Below are positions 5,804 to 8,869 of a DNA stretch of 8,869 nucleotides, piece after piece. The number at the start of each line of letters is the position of its first letter. The first letter of the stretch is position 1. The notes beneath the pieces were generated by a model. It saw only the letters and a program-made list of their open reading frames with translations, was not told the origin of the DNA and made no database searches. Position numbers and translations under genes: made by a program. Origin of the DNA: Gammaproteobacteria bacterium (lineage in GTDB: Bacteria; Pseudomonadota; Gammaproteobacteria; Pseudomonadales; Azotimanducaceae_A); NCBI GenBank assembly GCA_012960755.1, contig DUAT01000045.1, forward strand, positions 11,287 through 20,155. The letters run 5' to 3'.

Positions 5804-8370
5804 CCTGGCAGCTGTTGGTATAGACTCTTCGCTATGATCAGTTCTGAGGCAAAGCCACTTTCAGAAATTCCGTAGAGATCAAAGTTACCAGTGCACAAAT
5901 GTTGCTTGTGCTTCAATTGTGTATCTATGGCATATCCAGTTATCAGGTAGCCATTTTCATTATGGACTGCTACAACATCGGGTCGTGAGAACTCAGGTTT
6001 GGAGGAAGATACAAATTCTCCATCCACAAACAGAAGGACACGTTTAGCCGGTTTTTTGTTCTTAATATCAGCAGCCCAACCCTTAAACACCAACAAATCA
6101 TGAGACCCCCTAAGAACGTCGACATGACCGAGAACAGAACTTGAGTCAATTTGATATTGCATCTTTTCCAAGCTTTCTATCTCTGAAATTGAAGACCGTG
6201 TTTCGTCTAGAAAATAGACAGTTCGTGGCGTTCGACGTAGCGAAAAGTCATCCATCAAACGGCCAGTAATGGAATAAATTTCAATTTTGTTTGTTTCATC
6301 TCGATACGCCGACTCGGGGACGAGAAAGGTAAATTTATGCTCCCCCTCTTTACTTGGTAGAAATGTTTGAGTGACTGCATGCACTACATCATTGACGGAC
6401 AAAGCCAGACGAACAGGAACTGCCAGCTCGGAGATTATTGATCCATTAACGTAATTAGGTCCTTGTCCGGCGCCATAGAATCCCTCACGGTAACCACCGA
6501 CCACTTCAATTCTAACTTCTGGGTCGGACGTCACCGGCAAGTCGTCGACCTTCATGCCTATTAGCTTCTTATCTGGACCGATTACGAATAATTTGTTGGG
6601 ATCCTGGTCTGCACCGAACAACGCGAGACGTTCCTCCAATGTATCGTATTTTTCTTCCAACTTGCTCGGATATTTGAGCGTTCTTGCCCCCAGGTGAGCA
6701 GTGAATAGAGTCTTCTTCAGTCTTTGTTGAATTCGATCACGGTCAAATACAGAGATTCCATCTAGTGGTGTGGTCGTTGAAATCTGGAGTTCGTCAATAA
6801 TGCTAGGTAAAATATCTACAACCTCCACATTGATGTCTGAAATGATCCCTTCAGTTTGCTGTGGCAGTTTGATAAATAGGGGAACGGGCAGAATATCCAT
6901 GTAATTAGTCGCTGTAATCGGTCGGTGGTAGTCTTGCGTTTTAAAGCTCAGTCCATGATCTGCGGTGATAATGATCAGTGCTTCATCAAACAAACCCTCT
7001 TTTTCCAGCTTCCTGAAGAGCTTACCCAATAACTTGTCCACATAGGCAAGCTGCATCAGATGTCTTTGCCAAGCCTGTTTTACCGCCCAACTGTCATTGT
7101 TCCACTTGCCGCTAAGGCCAGTAGTTGTCCTTCGCCCATAGTTTCGACCAGACGGCAGGTACTCCAGTACTGCATGCGGCAGTAAGATATGCATGAGGTT
7201 GAGAGATGGGCGAGTCGTTTTCGAGATCGCTGAGACGAAGCGGTCCCAAAGGCCTGCGCGATCGAGTCGCATGTTTGCGTGAATAAGATTTGACACCCCT
7301 CTGTCATCTTCAGTTAGGTTGGGTTCTGAGTTGGCAGGTCGACCACTGGAGGTAAATTGAAAATTATTCCAACCCTGGGAAATATCCGGCAGGTAACTTG
7401 CGTAGTCTCGCGGAACTATGATGTGTAAATAAACAATCATAAGGTCTGACAACATCACGATCATGTGGTTAGAAAAAGATTGGCGCGCCTCAAGCGGCTT
7501 GCACAAAGTCGGCGGACAGAGTTTGCTGCCCGACTCGTGAACATTGAAATGGTGACTAGTCTTCAGCAGCGTAAATACGTTGACTGGGTATTCCTGATAA
7601 GTCGGCTGCCGGTGTGTCGGATACAAGCCCGATAGAATAGCTGGCACCGCGAAAACAGTATTATCAGATACAGTAGTAGCGTTACGGTACCAGTGAGAGC
7701 GCTCAGCGAACCATGCCAGATTAGGGTAAACTAACTGATCAATGTTGTGTTGTCGATCCATTAGAGAGGTGACCGTAAACTCATCAAAAATTACCATTAC
7801 AACCGGAATCGGCCGCTTTACGCTGGTACCTTGCGGCTCGTCGGCAACCTCTCCTGGAAAGGCGAGATCGTTGATAACAGGGTTGCACAAGAACATCATT
7901 GGAAATATCACTATCGCAGGCGAAATATAGGTTAGAAACGTTTGTATGAATCTTCCGCGGAAGTACAACCAGGCGATAAGCGTTCCAGCGAGTATCGCGG
8001 CAACAATAGCCATGGCCCCCATTAATAAAGTCGACTTAATTAAGATGGGTAAAACAATCACCATTACTAATATTGCTATCAAGATCCCGTGAATAACTTT
8101 GCGGATTCTTGAGCCGAACAATCCTGCCAGCATCACGGGCAAGGCGAATGCTATGCCCGGTGCTACGATTGCAACTAAGGTGAAAGCCAGTAGGTGTTCC
8201 GGCTCGGATTTGTAAACGGTGAAGAATTCGGCGTACTCCGTAAGCAATGCGAACAATGGCTGCGCAAAAGCAAAACTGCTGAGTCCGATAATTTGGAGTG
8301 TGTCTACGGCGACCGTAGACTTTAAAGTTTTCAATGTGTTTGACAAGCTCCTCATTAAGATCTCATCCAT
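5797..8370 (-). CDS. Membrane-anchored alkaline-phosphatase-superfamily (sulfatase-like) hydrolase/transferase
   Basis: An 857-residue protein with three parts. Residues 24-163 hold about five membrane helices. Residues 187-540 are a periplasmic alkaline-phosphatase-superfamily catalytic domain: metal-ligand D196-E197 in VMVIFDE, a probable Thr nucleophile in RNATT (T232/T233), LPH at 397-399 and the second metal site D471-H472-G473. There is no C/S-x-P-x-R formylglycine motif, so it is not a classical sulfatase; the layout is nearer to membrane phosphoglycerol or phosphoethanolamine transferases. A beta-rich C-terminus follows, ending in a module (747-845) with GHVD, KGWAAD, VDGEFV and RPDV, as seen in some glycan-related proteins. 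The ATG at 8370 has only a weak ribosome site; codon 6 ATG is an alternative. A likely job is modifying a lipid-linked or surface glycan. It overlaps the downstream paralogue by 7 nt, suggesting co-transcription. Confidence 0.82.
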   Translation of the reverse strand: MDEILMRSLSNTLKTLKSTVAVDTLQIIGLSSFAFAQPLFALLTEYAEFFTVYKSEPEHLLAFTLVAIVAPGIAFALPVMLAGLFGSRIRKVIHGILIAILVMVIVLPILIKSTLLMGAMAIVAAILAGTLIAWLYFRGRFIQTFLTYISPAIVIFPMMFLCNPVINDLAFPGEVADEPQGTSVKRPIPVVMVIFDEFTVTSLMDRQHNIDQLVYPNLAWFAERSHWYRNATTVSDNTVFAVPAILSGLYPTHRQPTYQEYPVNVFTLLKTSHHFNVHESGSKLCPPTLCKPLEARQSFSNHMIVMLSDLMIVYLHIIVPRDYASYLPDISQGWNNFQFTSSGRPANSEPNLTEDDRGVSNLIHANMRLDRAGLWDRFVSAISKTTRPSLNLMHILLPHAVLEYLPSGRNYGRRTTTGLSGKWNNDSWAVKQAWQRHLMQLAYVDKLLGKLFRKLEKEGLFDEALIIITADHGLSFKTQDYHRPITATNYMDILPVPLFIKLPQQTEGIISDINVEVVDILPSIIDELQISTTTPLDGISVFDRDRIQQRLKKTLFTAHLGARTLKYPSKLEEKYDTLEERLALFGADQDPNKLFVIGPDKKLIGMKVDDLPVTSDPEVRIEVVGGYREGFYGAGQGPNYVNGSIISELAVPVRLALSVNDVVHAVTQTFLPSKEGEHKFTFLVPESAYRDETNKIEIYSITGRLMDDFSLRRTPRTVYFLDETRSSISEIESLEKMQYQIDSSSVLGHVDVLRGSHDLLVFKGWAADIKNKKPAKRVLLFVDGEFVSSSKPEFSRPDVVAVHNENGYLITGYAIDTQLKHKQHLCTGNFDLYGISESGFASELIIAKSLYQQLPGC

Positions 8371-8393
8371 TTTGTCTTTGCTAAGATTGGCAA

Positions 8394-8423
8394 ATAGTAA
8401 GATGCTTGATGTTTAATCGGCAA
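8394..8423 (-). promoter_or_regulatory. Candidate sigma-70-type promoter of the AP-superfamily operon
   Basis: On the minus strand TTGCCG (8423-8418) and TACTAT (8399-8394) are separated by 18 bases, with the -10 box 23 nt from the ATG at 8370. Each box matches four of six consensus bases. It lies in the only sizeable gap between the sulfatase stop and the operon. This is pattern matching by eye only. Confidence 0.3.
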
Positions 8424-8480
8424 CAAATGTGTGGCCAATGAAAAGCAGTCTACGTTAGATGAGCATAGGATGTTTTAAGC

Positions 8481-8869
8481 TCAGTGGCTGTCCGGATTCA
8501 CCAAACCAAAATAATGATTAAACCACTCTTTCTCATTCTTCAGACCTTTATTGGGAATTCCGGGAGTTTTTAGTTCCCTGGCCCACAACTCAAGCTTCTT
8601 CCTCATAGCTTTTGCTTTACCGGGATATTCACCAATCAGATTCTTATTCTCATGTTCTGCACTTGCAACGTTAAATAAAAACTCTCGATCACCTGCTGTC
8701 ATGTACTTGAAATTGCCTTCCCTCACTGCAGCCTGTTGCCAAAACCTCCAGAATAGAGTTTCGTGTGGGTCACCGCCTTTTTCATCATTTAGAAATGGAA
8801 TCAGGTTCACTCCATCCAGTTCAGAATCAGGTTCGAGTCCTGCCATTGACAAACTGGTGGCGGCCACGT
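8481..8869 (-). CDS. Sulfatase (arylsulfatase A-like), C-terminal part, cut by the window edge
   Basis: The frame is open to the right edge and gives 128 complete codons; the GTG at 8867 is simply an internal valine. The end of a formylglycine-type sulfatase is recognisable: A-x-S-L-x-x-A-G-L then L-D-G-V-N-L (18-22), followed by the C-terminal subdomain with ETLFWRF, AAVREGNFKYM and an F-L-F-N-V-A...E.(E/K)NL stretch equivalent to the usual LYDL..DP.E..NL. The active-site C/S-x-P-x-R and metal ligands would lie upstream, outside the window, so activity cannot be judged. Such enzymes remove sulfate esters, often from polysaccharides, and are usually periplasmic or secreted. It points the same way as the following operon but is separated by 110 bp containing a possible promoter; no terminator hairpin with a T-run is visible between them. 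Confidence 0.8.
   Translation of the reverse strand, partial: VAATSLSMAGLEPDSELDGVNLIPFLNDEKGGDPHETLFWRFWQQAAVREGNFKYMTAGDREFLFNVASAEHENKNLIGEYPGKAKAMRKKLELWARELKTPGIPNKGLKNEKEWFNHYFGLVNPDSH

Noticed and set aside
8826..8845. GGTTCGAGTCC, resembling the T-arm of a tRNA
   Set aside because: It lies inside the sulfatase coding frame, only four stem pairs form, and no anticodon or D-arm is found at proper spacing.

Overview
The window is a gene-poor, rearranged stretch next to a cell-envelope glycan locus. It probably comes from a Gram-negative, perhaps marine gammaproteobacterial, genome. That guess rests on gene style only: a DUF2142 membrane protein, membrane-anchored alkaline-phosphatase-superfamily enzymes, a sulfatase, a lone receiver protein and a proteobacterial-type transposase remnant. 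No rRNA, tRNA or CRISPR array is visible.

Left part (1-2800): mostly fragments. In order these are the C-terminal domain of a TetR-type regulator with no readable DNA-binding half (+), a complete single-domain response regulator with a cysteine-rich tail (-), the C-terminal end of a phytoene-desaturase-like FAD oxidoreductase (-), a short GC-rich stretch dense in CCGGG words with a 7-bp inverted repeat, and a two-repeat internal piece of a secreted repeat protein (+). Only the response regulator looks intact.

Right part (2801-8869): everything real is on the minus strand. Reading from the right, these are the C-terminal end of a sulfatase cut by the window edge, a candidate promoter, and an 857-residue membrane-anchored AP-superfamily hydrolase/transferase. 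Overlapping that by 7 nt is a paralogue of its first third that stops before the second half of the catalytic domain. A short transposase remnant follows on the opposite strand, and then a 667-residue DUF2142 polytopic membrane protein. The paralogue ends where the transposase remnant begins, so the natural reading is that an insertion or deletion involving an IS removed its second half.

Working model (inference): the 857-residue enzyme and the DUF2142 protein act in the inner membrane and periplasm to build or decorate a surface polysaccharide, the first transferring or removing a phospho- or sulfo-linked group and the second working as a GT-C-like or transport protein. The truncated paralogue would have been a second enzyme of the same kind and is now probably inactive.
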